DNA of 64,000 nucleotides from Stutzerimonas xanthomarina. GTDB lineage: Bacteria > Pseudomonadota > Gammaproteobacteria > Pseudomonadales > Pseudomonadaceae. Where the stretch lies: contig NZ_RHQM01000001.1 of NCBI RefSeq assembly GCF_003935375.1, positions 62,001 to 126,000 on the forward strand. Direction: 5' to 3'. Positions 1 to 7,662 of this stretch are shown here, piece after piece. Position 1 is the first letter of the stretch. Every line of letters begins with the position of its first letter. The translations under genes were made by a program, and so were the position numbers. Below the pieces are notes generated by a model that made no database searches, was not told the origin of the DNA, and saw only the letters and a program-made list of their open reading frames with translations.

Positions 1-1
1 C

Positions 2-1408
2 AGCAACGGCGAAGCCTATGCGATCACACGCTGGTTGATTACCCTGCGGCCGAAGCAGACCGGCTACGTGATCATCCCGCCGCTGCAACTGGGCGACTGG
101 CGCAGCGAGCCGATCACATTGATGGTCCAGGAATCGCTGAAAAATACCGAAAGCGACCAGCTGGCCCCGATCTTCATCGATGCCAGCGTCGATCAGGAAA
201 ACGTTTACGTTCAGGCCCAGGTGATTCTTACCCTGCGCATCTATCATTCGGTTTCGCTGTACGACGACAGCACCCTCTCGCCGCTGCAGATGCCGGAAGC
301 CCTGGTCGAACGGCTCGGTGAGCCACGCACCTACGAGAAAACCATCAACGGCATTCGCCACGGCGTCATCGAAGTGCGCTATGCGCTGTTCCCGCAGAAG
401 TCCGGCGAGCTGACCATCCCTGCCCAACTGTTCAGCGCCACCACCGTGACCAATGGCAGCAACCCGCTGTTCGGCTCGCGTTCGGGCCGCTCGACGCAGG
501 TCAGGTCACCAAGCATCCCGCTGACGGTCAAGCGCAAACCGGCGGACTACCCCGCCGCGGCGCCTTGGCTGCCGGCACGCAGCCTGACCCTGGTCGAGGC
601 CTGGAGCCCGGAGCCCGATCAGGCACAGACCGGCGAATCGCTCACCCGCAGCCTGTTGCTCAAGGCCGAAGGCCTGACCAGCACCCAGTTGCCCGCCATC
701 GGTTCTGCCCAGAGCCCCGACCTGCGCCGCTACCCGGATCAACCGATCCTGGCCAACGAAGTCAGTGGCGCGGGTCTGGTCGGTAGCCGGGAGCAGCGCG
801 AGGCGCTAATTCCCACGCGCAGCGGCGCGTTGCAGCTACCCGCGGTGGAAGTGGTCTGGTGGAACACCGTGGAAGACCGGCTAGAACGCACCACGCTGGA
901 CGAACGGACCCTGAATGTCGCCGATAATCCGAATCTCGCGCCGACACCCGCCGAGCAACCGGCCGCAACGCCACTACCTGCCGAGCAGCAGCTACTGTGG
1001 CCCTGGCAGCTGAGTACCCTGCTCTTCGCCCTGTCCACCCTCGCCGGCTTCGGACTGTGGCTACACGCGCGGCGGCAACCCGCGGTACAGCGTGCAGTGC
1101 AACCCGGCCCAACCCCGCGCAGCCTGCTCGACGACCTGCGTCGCGCCTGCCAGGCCAACGACTCGCAGGCCACTCGCCAGGCGCTGGATGCCTGGGCGCG
1201 GCAACAGCCGGAGACGCTGGCCGACATGGCTGCGCGCTTCGTGCCGCTGTCCGATGCGCTGGACGGACTCAATGGTGCGCTGTACAGCGAAGCCGGCCAG
1301 CGTTGGCAGGGAGAGGCGCTGTGGCAGGCGATCCAGACGCTCCCTCCAGCGACCAGTCCGAGTGTCGAGCAGGACCACAGCGCCCTGCCACCACTGTATC
1401 CACGCTGA
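2..1408 (+). CDS. batD: BatD-like protein, C-terminal part (5' end outside window)
   Basis: The reading frame is open from the window edge, so the true start lies upstream. The visible part has beta-rich BatD-type repeats (for example GIRHGVIEVRYALFPQKSGE), then a single hydrophobic helix about residues 320-345 counted from position 35 (WPWQLSTLLFALSTLAGFGL) and a cytoplasmic helical tail. BatD proteins sit at the end of Bat/aerotolerance operons with MoxR ATPases and von Willebrand A-domain proteins; their role is thought to be envelope or oxidative stress tolerance. The fold is recognised by sequence feel, not by a search. The next gene starts 177 bases on and belongs to another pathway. 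Confidence 0.8.
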   Translation, partial: SNGEAYAITRWLITLRPKQTGYVIIPPLQLGDWRSEPITLMVQESLKNTESDQLAPIFIDASVDQENVYVQAQVILTLRIYHSVSLYDDSTLSPLQMPEALVERLGEPRTYEKTINGIRHGVIEVRYALFPQKSGELTIPAQLFSATTVTNGSNPLFGSRSGRSTQVRSPSIPLTVKRKPADYPAAAPWLPARSLTLVEAWSPEPDQAQTGESLTRSLLLKAEGLTSTQLPAIGSAQSPDLRRYPDQPILANEVSGAGLVGSREQREALIPTRSGALQLPAVEVVWWNTVEDRLERTTLDERTLNVADNPNLAPTPAEQPAATPLPAEQQLLWPWQLSTLLFALSTLAGFGLWLHARRQPAVQRAVQPGPTPRSLLDDLRRACQANDSQATRQALDAWARQQPETLADMAARFVPLSDALDGLNGALYSEAGQRWQGEALWQAIQTLPPATSPSVEQDHSALPPLYPR

Positions 1409-1451
1409 CCGGCAACGCCACACCGCTTCACACCAGACGCGCCTGACCAAC

Positions 1452-1469
1452 GCGGTGCACGGGCACCGC
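1452..1469. repeat. Perfect inverted repeat between batD and nasS
   Basis: GCGGTGC (1452-1458), spacer ACGG, GCACCGC (1463-1469): 7 perfect pairs. It lies 43 bases after the batD stop and about 20 bases before a sigma-54-like promoter. No U-run follows, so it is either a weak hairpin ending batD transcription or a protein site. The orientation is the reverse of the NtrC half-site order. Confidence 0.35.
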
Positions 1470-1489
1470 ATGGCGCACCACTTTCTCGC

Positions 1490-1505
1490 TGGCATATCGC
1501 TTGCT
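1490..1505 (+). promoter_or_regulatory. Candidate sigma-54 promoter for nasS-nasT
   Basis: TGGCATATCGCTTGCT has the -24 GG (1491-1492) and -12 GC (1503-1504) separated by exactly 10 bases, close to the consensus TGGCAC-N5-TTGCA. Expected start of transcription is near 1516, about 70 bases before the nasS ATG at 1586. Unlike the three other sigma-54-like sites in the window, no terminator-bearing leader follows. Confidence 0.45.
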
Positions 1506-1585
1506 TCAGGCTTGGCATAGACCACTCCTGATCCGTCGTGCACGGTTACCTGTGCCGCACGCTTCGCAATCGAAAGGCCCACAGC

Positions 1586-2806
1586 ATGACCGAACCCTCC
1601 ACGTCGCCCCGCCACGATGCACTGGCCTGGGTCGCCGGCAGCGATGCACCGGAAAAGAGCTCGCTCAACCTGGGCTTTCTGCCACTTACCGATGCCGCCT
1701 CGCTGATTGTCGCCGCCACCCAGGGCTTCGCCCAGCCCTTCGGCCTGACGCTCAACCTGCACCGCCAGAACTCGTGGTCGGGCCTGCGCGACAAGCTGAT
1801 CGGCGGTGAACTGGACGCAGCGCACGGCCTGTACGGACTGATATATGCCGTGCACCTGGGAATCGGCGGCAGCCGCGCGGTGGATATGGCGGTGCTCATG
1901 GGGCTTGCGCAGAACGGCCAGAGCATCAACCTGTCGACCCCGCTCAAGGCTGCCGGCGTGACCGATCCCGAGGCATTGCGCAACAGCGTGCGCCAAAGCG
2001 GTGCACGCCTGACTCTCGCGCATACCTTCCCCACCGGCACCCACGCGCTGTGGCTCTATTATTGGCTGGCCGCCAATGGTATCCACCCGCTGCAGGATGT
2101 GCGGACGCTGGTGCTGCCACCATCGCAGATGGTGGCGTACCTGCAGGCCGGGCGCATCGACGGTTTCTGCGCCGGCGAACCCTGGGGTGCGCAGGCGATC
2201 GCCGAGGGGGACGGCTTCACCCTCGCAACCAGCCAGTCGATATGGCCGGATCATCCGGAAAAGGTGCTCGGCTGCACCCGCGCATTCGTCGAGCAGTACC
2301 CCAACACCGCGCGCGCACTGGTGATGGCGGTGCTCGAAGCGAGTCGCTTCATCGACCAGAGCCAGGAAAACCGCCGCAGCACCGCACAGCTGATTGCCGG
2401 GAGCGAGTATCTCAACGCGCCGCTGGCAGCCATCGAATCACGCTTTCTCGGCTCGTATCAGGATGGGCTGGGCAACGCCTGGAATGACCAACACCCGCTG
2501 CGCTTCTTTGCCGATGGCGCGGCGAACATGCCCTACCTGTCCGACGGCCTCTGGTTCATGACCCAGCTGCGGCGCTGGGGCCTGTTGCGCCAGGACCCGG
2601 ACTACCCGCTGGTTGCAAGCCAGGTGCAACAGATCGAGCTGTACCGACAGGCCGCCGGAGCGCTGGGCATCACCGTTCCGGAGTCGCCTCTGCGCAACGC
2701 CACGCTGATGGATGGCAAGACCTGGGACGGCAGCGATCCGGCAGCCTACGCCCGCAGCTTCCCGCTGCACGCCATGGCCGATCAGGCCGTGGCGGCTGCA
2801 CTTTGA
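1586..2806 (+). CDS. nasS: NasS, nitrate/nitrite sensor (NrtA/CmpA-like binding protein, cytoplasmic)
   Basis: 406 residues of the NrtA/CmpA solute-binding family without any signal peptide or lipobox, which is the mark of NasS rather than of a transport-binding protein. Recognisable stretches are LGFLPLTDAASLIVAATQGF near the N terminus and GRIDGFCAGEPWG in the centre. In the known NasST system NasS holds the antiterminator NasT inactive and releases it when it binds nitrate or nitrite. The ATG at 1586 was chosen over one 48 bases upstream because the family similarity begins just after it. The nasT ATG follows the stop by 14 bases, so the two are almost certainly one transcript. Confidence 0.92.
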   Translation: MTEPSTSPRHDALAWVAGSDAPEKSSLNLGFLPLTDAASLIVAATQGFAQPFGLTLNLHRQNSWSGLRDKLIGGELDAAHGLYGLIYAVHLGIGGSRAVDMAVLMGLAQNGQSINLSTPLKAAGVTDPEALRNSVRQSGARLTLAHTFPTGTHALWLYYWLAANGIHPLQDVRTLVLPPSQMVAYLQAGRIDGFCAGEPWGAQAIAEGDGFTLATSQSIWPDHPEKVLGCTRAFVEQYPNTARALVMAVLEASRFIDQSQENRRSTAQLIAGSEYLNAPLAAIESRFLGSYQDGLGNAWNDQHPLRFFADGAANMPYLSDGLWFMTQLRRWGLLRQDPDYPLVASQVQQIELYRQAAGALGITVPESPLRNATLMDGKTWDGSDPAAYARSFPLHAMADQAVAAAL

Positions 2807-2820
2807 GCAGGGGATCAGGC

Positions 2821-3399
2821 ATGTTGCGCATCCTGCTGATCGACGACACCCCACGAAAGATCGGGCGCCTGCGAAGCGCGCTGATCGAGGCCGGCTTCGA
2901 AGTCATCGATGAATCCGGCCTGACCATCGATCTGCCCGAGCGGGTCGAGACAATTCGCCCGGACGTGGTGCTGATCGACACCGACTCACCGGGCCGCGAT
3001 GTGCTGGAGCAAGTGGTGCTGGTCAGCCGCGATCAACCACGGCCCATCGTCATGTTCACCGACGACAGTGACCCGGATGCCATGCGTCAGGCCATCCGCG
3101 CCGGGGTCAGCGCCTATATCGTCGAGGGCATTCAGGCCCAGCGGCTCAAGCCGATCCTCGATGTGGCGATGGCGCGTTTCGAGACCGACCAGGCGATCCG
3201 TGCGCAATTGCAGGCCCGCGAGCAGCAACTCGCGGAACGCAAACGCATCGAGCTGGCCAAGGGCATGCTGATGAAGATGCGCGACTGCAAGGAGGAAGAA
3301 GCCTACACCCTGATGCGCCGCCAGGCGATGAGTCGCCAGCAGAAGCTGATCCAGGTCGCCGAGCAGATCATCGCCATGAACGAGCTGCTTGGGCAGTGA
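2821..3399 (+). CDS. nasT: NasT, ANTAR-domain RNA-binding antiterminator
   Basis: 192 residues. The N-terminal part is a receiver-like domain (ILLIDDTPRK, VVLIDTDSPG), followed by a coiled linker and a C-terminal ANTAR domain (ERKRIELAKGMLMKMRD through VAEQIIAMNELLG). ANTAR proteins bind paired hexaloop hairpins in leader RNAs and stop formation of an intrinsic terminator. The conserved receiver lysine seems to be missing: the strand that normally carries it reads AYIVEGIQ. This fits control by NasS binding rather than by phosphorylation. Three matching leaders lie downstream (before the genes at 3700, 6384 and 10139). The start at 2821 is chosen over one at 2803 because ILLIDD directly follows it. 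Confidence 0.95.
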   Translation: MLRILLIDDTPRKIGRLRSALIEAGFEVIDESGLTIDLPERVETIRPDVVLIDTDSPGRDVLEQVVLVSRDQPRPIVMFTDDSDPDAMRQAIRAGVSAYIVEGIQAQRLKPILDVAMARFETDQAIRAQLQAREQQLAERKRIELAKGMLMKMRDCKEEEAYTLMRRQAMSRQQKLIQVAEQIIAMNELLGQ

Positions 3400-3545
3400 G
3401 CTGCCCGCCCGCAGTGCAACCGCTCGACCAAACGCACCATCGGCGAGCGTGCTCTCGGTCCCTCGGCATGGACCGTGAGACAGCTGCAACGCCGCCATCC
3501 GCCACGACGCGGCGTTCAGCTGAAAGCCTGCAGCAAACGGCAGGC

Positions 3546-3561
3546 TGGCAAGCAGCTTGCT
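3546..3561 (+). promoter_or_regulatory. Candidate sigma-54 promoter for the NIT-like gene
   Basis: TGGCAAGCAGCTTGCT: GG at 3547-3548 and GC at 3559-3560 with exactly 10 bases between. It resembles the site before nasA, both being preceded by CAGGC. Expected transcription start is about 3572, giving a leader of some 130 bases. An NtrC-type half-site, CGCACCAT (3433-3440), lies about 110 bases upstream; the same octamer occurs at the better nirB site. Confidence 0.6.
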
Positions 3562-3576
3562 AGATGGGTTGGCCGA

Positions 3577-3653
3577 GCCAACGAAGGCGTCCGGCAAAGA
3601 CGAAGGCGTCCCTGCACCGCATGTTTCGACATGCCGGTCCGGACGCCTTTTTT
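3577..3653 (+). promoter_or_regulatory. NasT-type leader with degenerate ANTAR hairpins and terminator
   Basis: First hairpin: GCC (3577-3579), hexaloop AACGAA, GGC (3586-3588), with the A1 and G4 loop bases typical of ANTAR targets but only three pairs. Second: GAC (3599-3601), hexaloop GAAGGC, GTC (3608-3610), where loop base 1 is G instead of A. The segment AAGGCGTCC occurs twice (3584-3592 and 3603-3611); either copy can pair with GGACGCCTT (3641-3649), which runs into six Ts. An inner hairpin GCATGT-TTCG-ACATGC (3619-3634) caps the terminator. Confidence 0.65.
3603..3653 (+). terminator. Leader terminator before the NIT-like gene
   Basis: Nine-pair stem AAGGCGTCC/GGACGCCTT, inner stem-loop, then T6 (3648-3653). 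It lies before the start codon, so it acts as an attenuator. The left arm contains most of the second ANTAR hexaloop, making the antiterminated and terminated forms exclusive. Confidence 0.75.
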
Positions 3654-3660
3654 GTTGCCC

Positions 3661-3677
3661 GCGCGGCAGTGCCGCGC
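3661..3677 (+). repeat. GC hairpin just upstream of the NIT-like gene start
   Basis: GCGCGGC (3661-3667), loop AGT, GCCGCGC (3671-3677), 22 bases before the ATG and just before the likely ribosome site AGGGA. It could insulate or modulate translation; no U-run, so not a terminator. Confidence 0.4.
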
Positions 3678-3699
3678 GCTCACTTCAGGGATTTGCAGA

Positions 3700-4422
3700 A
3701 TGACCATCACCGCGACCTTGGCGATCGCCTGTGCACTGTTGATGCTGGGCCACTATCTGAACGGCATGGCCAGCGCACAACATTCCCGACGCGTAGCGCA
3801 GTTGCGCCTGCTGGCAGTTCAGGAAGATCTGGAGATTCTCCGCCTGCTGCAACAGCATCGCGGTCTGGGCGTACAGAGCGAACCCACTGCGGTAGCGCTG
3901 CGCTGCGCGCTGGCGACAAGCCTCACGCAACGTCTGCAACAGCGCAGTGCCCTGCCCGATGCGTATTCGATAACCGAAGGCTGGCTGGTTCTGCGCAACA
4001 ACCCTGCCGATTTCGACGGGCATTGCGCTCTGATCGAAACCCTTATCGATGAGCTTGAGAAGCGGGCGCCGATGTCGAGCAACGAACCCGCCGAAGCCGC
4101 TCGCGCCTGCCGCAAACTGGAAGACTTGGCACGCCTGCGCGGCCTCTGCGTCGTCGCCTCGAATCAGGGCGGCTGCACGCCGGCCTTGCAAAAGCGCCTG
4201 AAAGCACTCTGTCGGCGCATGGTTACAGACACCGATATGGAGCTGAAGCGGCTGGTCGGCAAGCTCGAGCGCAGCGTAATACATGCAGCCCAACCGAGGC
4301 TGAGCCCGCCCGAGTGCTTTGCCCTGGTCACTCCCTTCATCGACGCGCGCCTGCAGTTGATCCAGCAACGGCTGCAGCACAGTGGCGCCCAGGCGCAGCG
4401 TGGCTTGCACCGGGCGGGCTGA
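3700..4422 (+). CDS. Membrane-anchored NIT-like (nitrate/nitrite-sensing-like) protein
   Basis: 240 residues, starting with a hydrophobic segment (about 1-20, ATLAIACALLMLGHYL) and then all-helical. Two spaced motifs, QQHRGLGV (about 51-58) and LARLRGLCVV (about 143-152), resemble the paired R-G-L motifs of the two helical bundles in NIT domains, the nitrate/nitrite-sensing fold of Klebsiella NasR. There is no ANTAR, kinase or chemotaxis output domain; the protein stops after the second bundle. The ATG at 3700 fits the leader and the AGGGA ribosome site; upstream in-frame codons would run through the terminator. It has its own sigma-54-like promoter and NasT-type leader. Function is inferred only: a nitrate-responsive sensor or accessory. 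Confidence 0.65.
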   Translation: MTITATLAIACALLMLGHYLNGMASAQHSRRVAQLRLLAVQEDLEILRLLQQHRGLGVQSEPTAVALRCALATSLTQRLQQRSALPDAYSITEGWLVLRNNPADFDGHCALIETLIDELEKRAPMSSNEPAEAARACRKLEDLARLRGLCVVASNQGGCTPALQKRLKALCRRMVTDTDMELKRLVGKLERSVIHAAQPRLSPPECFALVTPFIDARLQLIQQRLQHSGAQAQRGLHRAG

Positions 4423-4647
4423 CGGATCGAGGTTGCGGGGCCGGTCTCCGCTCCATTGGCGGCCGGCAACGCATGGCTACGTGCAGGATCTGCTATACGC
4501 GGGTTTCCATTAGAAGCGCCTCGGCCGCAATGAGCCTGCCCAATGCCAGCTCATTCGCGGTCAAGACTGCAGCCACGAGCGCGCATCTAACCCCGGCGAA
4601 GAACACAACGCTAGAATGCGCGCCTTCTACCGATTACCGAGCGACCC

Positions 4648-5091
4648 ATGGCGCGTCTTACCCTGCATTTCCCGGAAGACCAGTACTGCTTTTCCACCCA
4701 GCTCACTGTACGAATCACCGACATCAACGCCGGCAACCATCTGGCCAACGATTCGATGATCTCGATGATTTCCGAGGCGCGGGCGCGCTTCCTGTTCGCC
4801 TACGGGGTTGCCGAGACCCGCCAGGACGGTGCTGGCATCATCGTGACCGACCTTGCCACGACCTACAAAGCCGAGGCCCATGCCCGTGATGCGCTGCTGT
4901 TCGAGGTCGGGGTGATGGATTTCAACAAGTACGGCGGCGATATCATCTTCCGCATCACCCGCCCTGCCGACGGCACACTGATCGCCATGGCCAAATCCGG
5001 TTTCGTCTTCTACGACTATGGCCAAAGCCGCGTCGTCGCCATGCCCGAGGCGTTCGCCGGCAAGTTTCCGCGGGTCAACCGGATCGAATAG
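4648..5091 (+). CDS. Hotdog-fold acyl-CoA thioesterase family protein
   Basis: 147 residues, the usual length of a single hotdog domain. Typical features are the opening strand, LTVRITDINAGNHLANDSMI (with the D-x-N/G-N-H-x-x-N pattern of 4-hydroxybenzoyl-CoA/YbgC-like thioesterases) and the long helix MISEARARFLFAYG. Substrate cannot be told. The last 17 bases overlap the end of the convergent sugar kinase gene on the other strand. A TAGAAT element at 4612-4617 is a plausible -10 box, with no clear -35. The gene interrupts the nitrate region and shows no link to it. Confidence 0.85.
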   Translation: MARLTLHFPEDQYCFSTQLTVRITDINAGNHLANDSMISMISEARARFLFAYGVAETRQDGAGIIVTDLATTYKAEAHARDALLFEVGVMDFNKYGGDIIFRITRPADGTLIAMAKSGFVFYDYGQSRVVAMPEAFAGKFPRVNRIE

Positions 5092-6025
5092 GGGCGTCTG
5101 CCACAGATTGCAGCAACCGCTGGACATCCTCGCGATGACACAGCTCGGTGCCCGGACGCATTACCGTCGCGGCACCCGCGGCAATGCCCCGGCACACCGC
5201 ATCCTGTAGCGAGCGCGCCTCGGCCAGCGCCAGCACCATGGCGCCGAGCATGCTGTCACCCGCACCCACCGCGCTAACAACCGGGACATCCGCCGACGGC
5301 AGGCGCTGCAGCTCATCGCCACAGGCGTACAGCGCGCCCTGGGCTCCCAGCGACAACACGACCACTTCGGCGCAGCCCTGAGCGATCAGGCGGCGCAGCG
5401 CTGCCTCCTGTTCGGCTTCGCTGGAGATGGGGTAGCCCACAAGGCTGGACAGCTCGTCGAGGCTCGGCTTCATCAGGTATGCACCGCCCTGCCGGGCGGC
5501 GTGGCGTAATGGCTCGCCGGACAGATCGACGACCAGCCGCGCACCGATACCGCGCGTCAATGCCAGCAGCTCGTCGTAGAAACCCAGGTCGACGCCGGGT
5601 GGAAAGCTGCCGCTCAGCACCACATAGGCCGGCGCTGGCTGCAGCGCTGCGAGGCTGTCGAGGCAACGCCGAAGTTCCTGCGCGGATAGCGTCGGACCGG
5701 GCAACACGAAACGGTACTGCAGGCCTGAGCCCAGCTCATCGACAGTGAAACTCTCGCGGGTATCGCCAGTAATGGACACCGGACGATGCACCAGACCCAG
5801 TTCGTCGAGCGAACGTTGCAGCAGATCGCCAAAGGGCCCTCCAGCCGGATAGATGGCGATCGCCCTGCCCCCGAGCGTCTTCACCACCCGCGCCACGTTG
5901 ATCCCGCCGCCACCCGGGTCGTGGCGCGGCAGCGAACACCGCAGCTTTTCGGTACTGATCAATCGCGGAGTGCTGACGGAAAGGTCCATCGCCGGATTAA
6001 GAGTCAGGGTCGCAATCAGGGGCAT
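5075..6025 (-). CDS. PfkB-family sugar (phosphofructo)kinase
   Basis: 316 residues of the PfkB/ribokinase family in its hexose-phosphate branch (tagatose-6-P, 1-phosphofructo- or 6-phosphofructokinase II-like). It opens with IATLTLNPAMDLSV, has the GGGGINVARVVKTLGG N-terminal signature and the C-terminal signature VSAVGAGDSMLGAMV with the catalytic Asp. E. coli PfkB (Pfk-2) starts in the same way. Pseudomonads generally lack a normal Pfk-1, so the real substrate could be fructose-1-P, fructose-6-P or tagatose-6-P. Its end overlaps the convergent thioesterase by 17 bases; its 5' side faces the nasA control region. Confidence 0.85.
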   Translation of the reverse strand: MPLIATLTLNPAMDLSVSTPRLISTEKLRCSLPRHDPGGGGINVARVVKTLGGRAIAIYPAGGPFGDLLQRSLDELGLVHRPVSITGDTRESFTVDELGSGLQYRFVLPGPTLSAQELRRCLDSLAALQPAPAYVVLSGSFPPGVDLGFYDELLALTRGIGARLVVDLSGEPLRHAARQGGAYLMKPSLDELSSLVGYPISSEAEQEAALRRLIAQGCAEVVVLSLGAQGALYACGDELQRLPSADVPVVSAVGAGDSMLGAMVLALAEARSLQDAVCRGIAAGAATVMRPGTELCHREDVQRLLQSVADAPIRSG

Positions 6026-6194
6026 CGCTCGCTCCTTGGCAAAAGCCGCTCAAGACTAACAGCAAGCGCGCCTTGGGTTTTACGAGATGCCTTGCCCTGA
6101 TTTGGCGCGCGGTTGCGCGCTATCTGTGCGCTTTGTCGTCGTGCGGCATCTGCTTAGCCACGCCGAACGCACAGAATTGGCGGCCTCCGCAGGC

Positions 6195-6210
6195 TGGCAC
6201 GCTAGATGCT
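6195..6210 (+). promoter_or_regulatory. Candidate sigma-54 promoter of nasA
   Basis: TGGCACGCTAGATGCT keeps a perfect TGGCAC -24 element, GG at 6196-6197 and GC at 6208-6209, exactly 10 bases apart. Predicted transcription start is about 6221, immediately before the first ANTAR hairpin of the leader. Confidence 0.65.
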
Positions 6211-6223
6211 AGTTCCGCTTCAG

Positions 6224-6304
6224 GCAGGCCAACGGCGGTCTGCAATATCACGACAAAGGCGTCGCACCACACCTGCTCCGGCAGGCGTGCTGCGGCGCCT
6301 TTTT
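6224..6304 (+). promoter_or_regulatory. NasT-responsive leader of nasA
   Basis: Two hexaloop hairpins of ANTAR-target type. P1: GCAGGCC (6224-6230), loop AACGGC, GGTCTGC (6237-6243), seven pairs with one G-U. P2: CGAC (6251-6254), loop AAAGGC, GTCG (6261-6264). Both loops have A at position 1 and G at position 4. The P2 loop plus its 3' arm forms the left arm of the following terminator, so the two states exclude each other. Known NasT leaders in Pseudomonas and Azotobacter work this way. Confidence 0.85.
6255..6304 (+). terminator. Leader terminator of nasA
   Basis: AAAGGCGTCGCA (6255-6266) pairs with TGCGGCGCCTTT (6291-6302), 12 pairs including one G-U, capped by CCTGC-TCCG-GCAGG (6272-6285) and followed by a run of Ts to 6304. 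Confidence 0.85.
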
Positions 6305-6383
6305 GTTTTCCGCCTCGACGAGGGGGCGGTCTGAGCAGCCCTAGCGGCCAACGCCGCGTCACGAACGCCCTGGAGCCGATCCA

Positions 6384-7595
6384 ATGAGCACGAGTTTCTG
6401 GAAAGCCGGCCATGCGCCGACCCTGTTTGCCTCCTTCCTCTACTTCGACCTGAGCTTCATGGTCTGGTACGTCCTCGGCCCGCTGGGCGTGCAGATCGCC
6501 GCCGATCTCGGCCTGACCACCCAGCAACGTGCCTTCATGGTCGCCACGCCGATCCTCGCCGGTGCCGTACTACGTCTCGCGCTGGGCATCCTGGCGGATC
6601 GCACATCGCCGAAAACCGCGGGGCTGTTTGGCCAGAGCGTCGTCATCGTCGCGCTGTTCGTCGCCTGGCTACATGGCATCCACAGCTACGAGCAGGCTTT
6701 GCTGCTCGGCCTGTTCCTCGGCATGGCCGGCGCATCCTTTGCCGTCGCGCTTCCGCTGGCCTCGCAGTGGTATCCGGCAGAGCACCAGGGCAAGGCGATG
6801 GGCATCGCCGGTGCCGGTAACTCCGGCACCGTGCTGGCGGCCCTGTTCGCGCCGGTCCTGGCAGCCATCTTCGGCTGGAACAACGTATTCGGCCTGGCGC
6901 TGATCCCGCTGGTCCTCACCCTGATCATCTTCGCCAGCGTGGCGAAGAATGCCCCCAACCGCCCGGCACCGAAGTCGCTGGCTGATTACATGAAGGCGCT
7001 GGGCGACCGCGACAGCTGGTGGTTCATGTTCTTCTACAGCGTGACCTTTGGCGGCTTTCTCGGCCTGGCCAGCACCCTGCCCGGCTATTTCCACGACCAG
7101 TACGCCTTCGACCCGGTCAAGGCCGGCTACTACACCGCTGCCTGCGTCTTCGCCGGCAGCCTGCTGCGCCCGCTCGGCGGTGCACTGGCCGACCGCATCG
7201 GCGGCATTCGCGCGCTGCTGGTGATGTACACCGTCGCGGCATTCTGCATCGCTGCGGTGGGCTTCAACCTGCCGAGTTCCACAGCAGCCCTTGCACTGTT
7301 CGTGGTCGCCATGCTCAGCCTCGGTGCCGGCAATGGAGCGGTGTTCCAGCTGGTGCCGCAGCGTTTCAACAAGGAAATCGGCGTGATGACCGGACTGGTC
7401 GGCATGGCCGGCGGTATCGGTGGCTTTCTGCTCACCGCCGGGCTTGGCGCAGTCAAACAATCGACCGGTGACTACCAGTTAGGCCTCTGGCTATTCGCCA
7501 GCCTCGGCGTGCTCGCCTGGTTCGGTCTCTATGGCGTCAAGCGTCGCTGGCGCACCACCTGGGGTTCGGCGGCTGTGACCGCGGCGCGGGTGTAA
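6384..7595 (+). CDS. nasA: Nitrate/nitrite transporter, MFS (NNP) family
   Basis: 403 residues with 12 predicted membrane helices, typical of the nitrate/nitrite porter family. The conserved NNP motifs are visible as GMAGASFAVALPLASQWYP and, in the second half, LGAGNGAVFQLVPQRF. It sits in the inner membrane and imports nitrate for assimilation. The start ATG (MSTSFWKAGHAPTL) follows GGAG by a normal distance. It is preceded by a sigma-54-like promoter and NasT leader and followed after 67 bases by the phosphatase-kinase gene, probably in the same transcript. Called nasA in P. aeruginosa naming; the name is used for the reductase in Klebsiella. Confidence 0.95.
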   Translation: MSTSFWKAGHAPTLFASFLYFDLSFMVWYVLGPLGVQIAADLGLTTQQRAFMVATPILAGAVLRLALGILADRTSPKTAGLFGQSVVIVALFVAWLHGIHSYEQALLLGLFLGMAGASFAVALPLASQWYPAEHQGKAMGIAGAGNSGTVLAALFAPVLAAIFGWNNVFGLALIPLVLTLIIFASVAKNAPNRPAPKSLADYMKALGDRDSWWFMFFYSVTFGGFLGLASTLPGYFHDQYAFDPVKAGYYTAACVFAGSLLRPLGGALADRIGGIRALLVMYTVAAFCIAAVGFNLPSSTAALALFVVAMLSLGAGNGAVFQLVPQRFNKEIGVMTGLVGMAGGIGGFLLTAGLGAVKQSTGDYQLGLWLFASLGVLAWFGLYGVKRRWRTTWGSAAVTAARV

Positions 7596-7662
7596 TGCCC
7601 AAGCAGATCCTGCAGGGCGCGAATATTGCTCTGCTGCAGTACGCAGTCATTCGAGAACGACC

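Larger units (their letters stand above)
6026..6383 (+). other. Non-coding control region of nasA
   Basis: 358 bases between the divergent pfkB-like gene and nasA. It holds a sigma-54-like promoter (6195-6210) and a NasT-type leader with terminator (6224-6304). Further repeated GTGCG/TGCGC motifs near 6112-6145 are not good enough to call NtrC sites. After the terminator, about 80 bases run to the start codon with no other clear structure. Confidence 0.6.

Noticed and set aside
4612..4617. TAGAAT as a full sigma-70 promoter for the thioesterase gene
   Set aside because: No acceptable -35 at 16-18 bases; kept only as a remark.
6112..6145. Possible NtrC sites at nasA (TGCGCGC, GTGCGC repeats)
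   Set aside because: Best alignment gives only about 8 of 14 matches; not distinguishable from GC-rich background.
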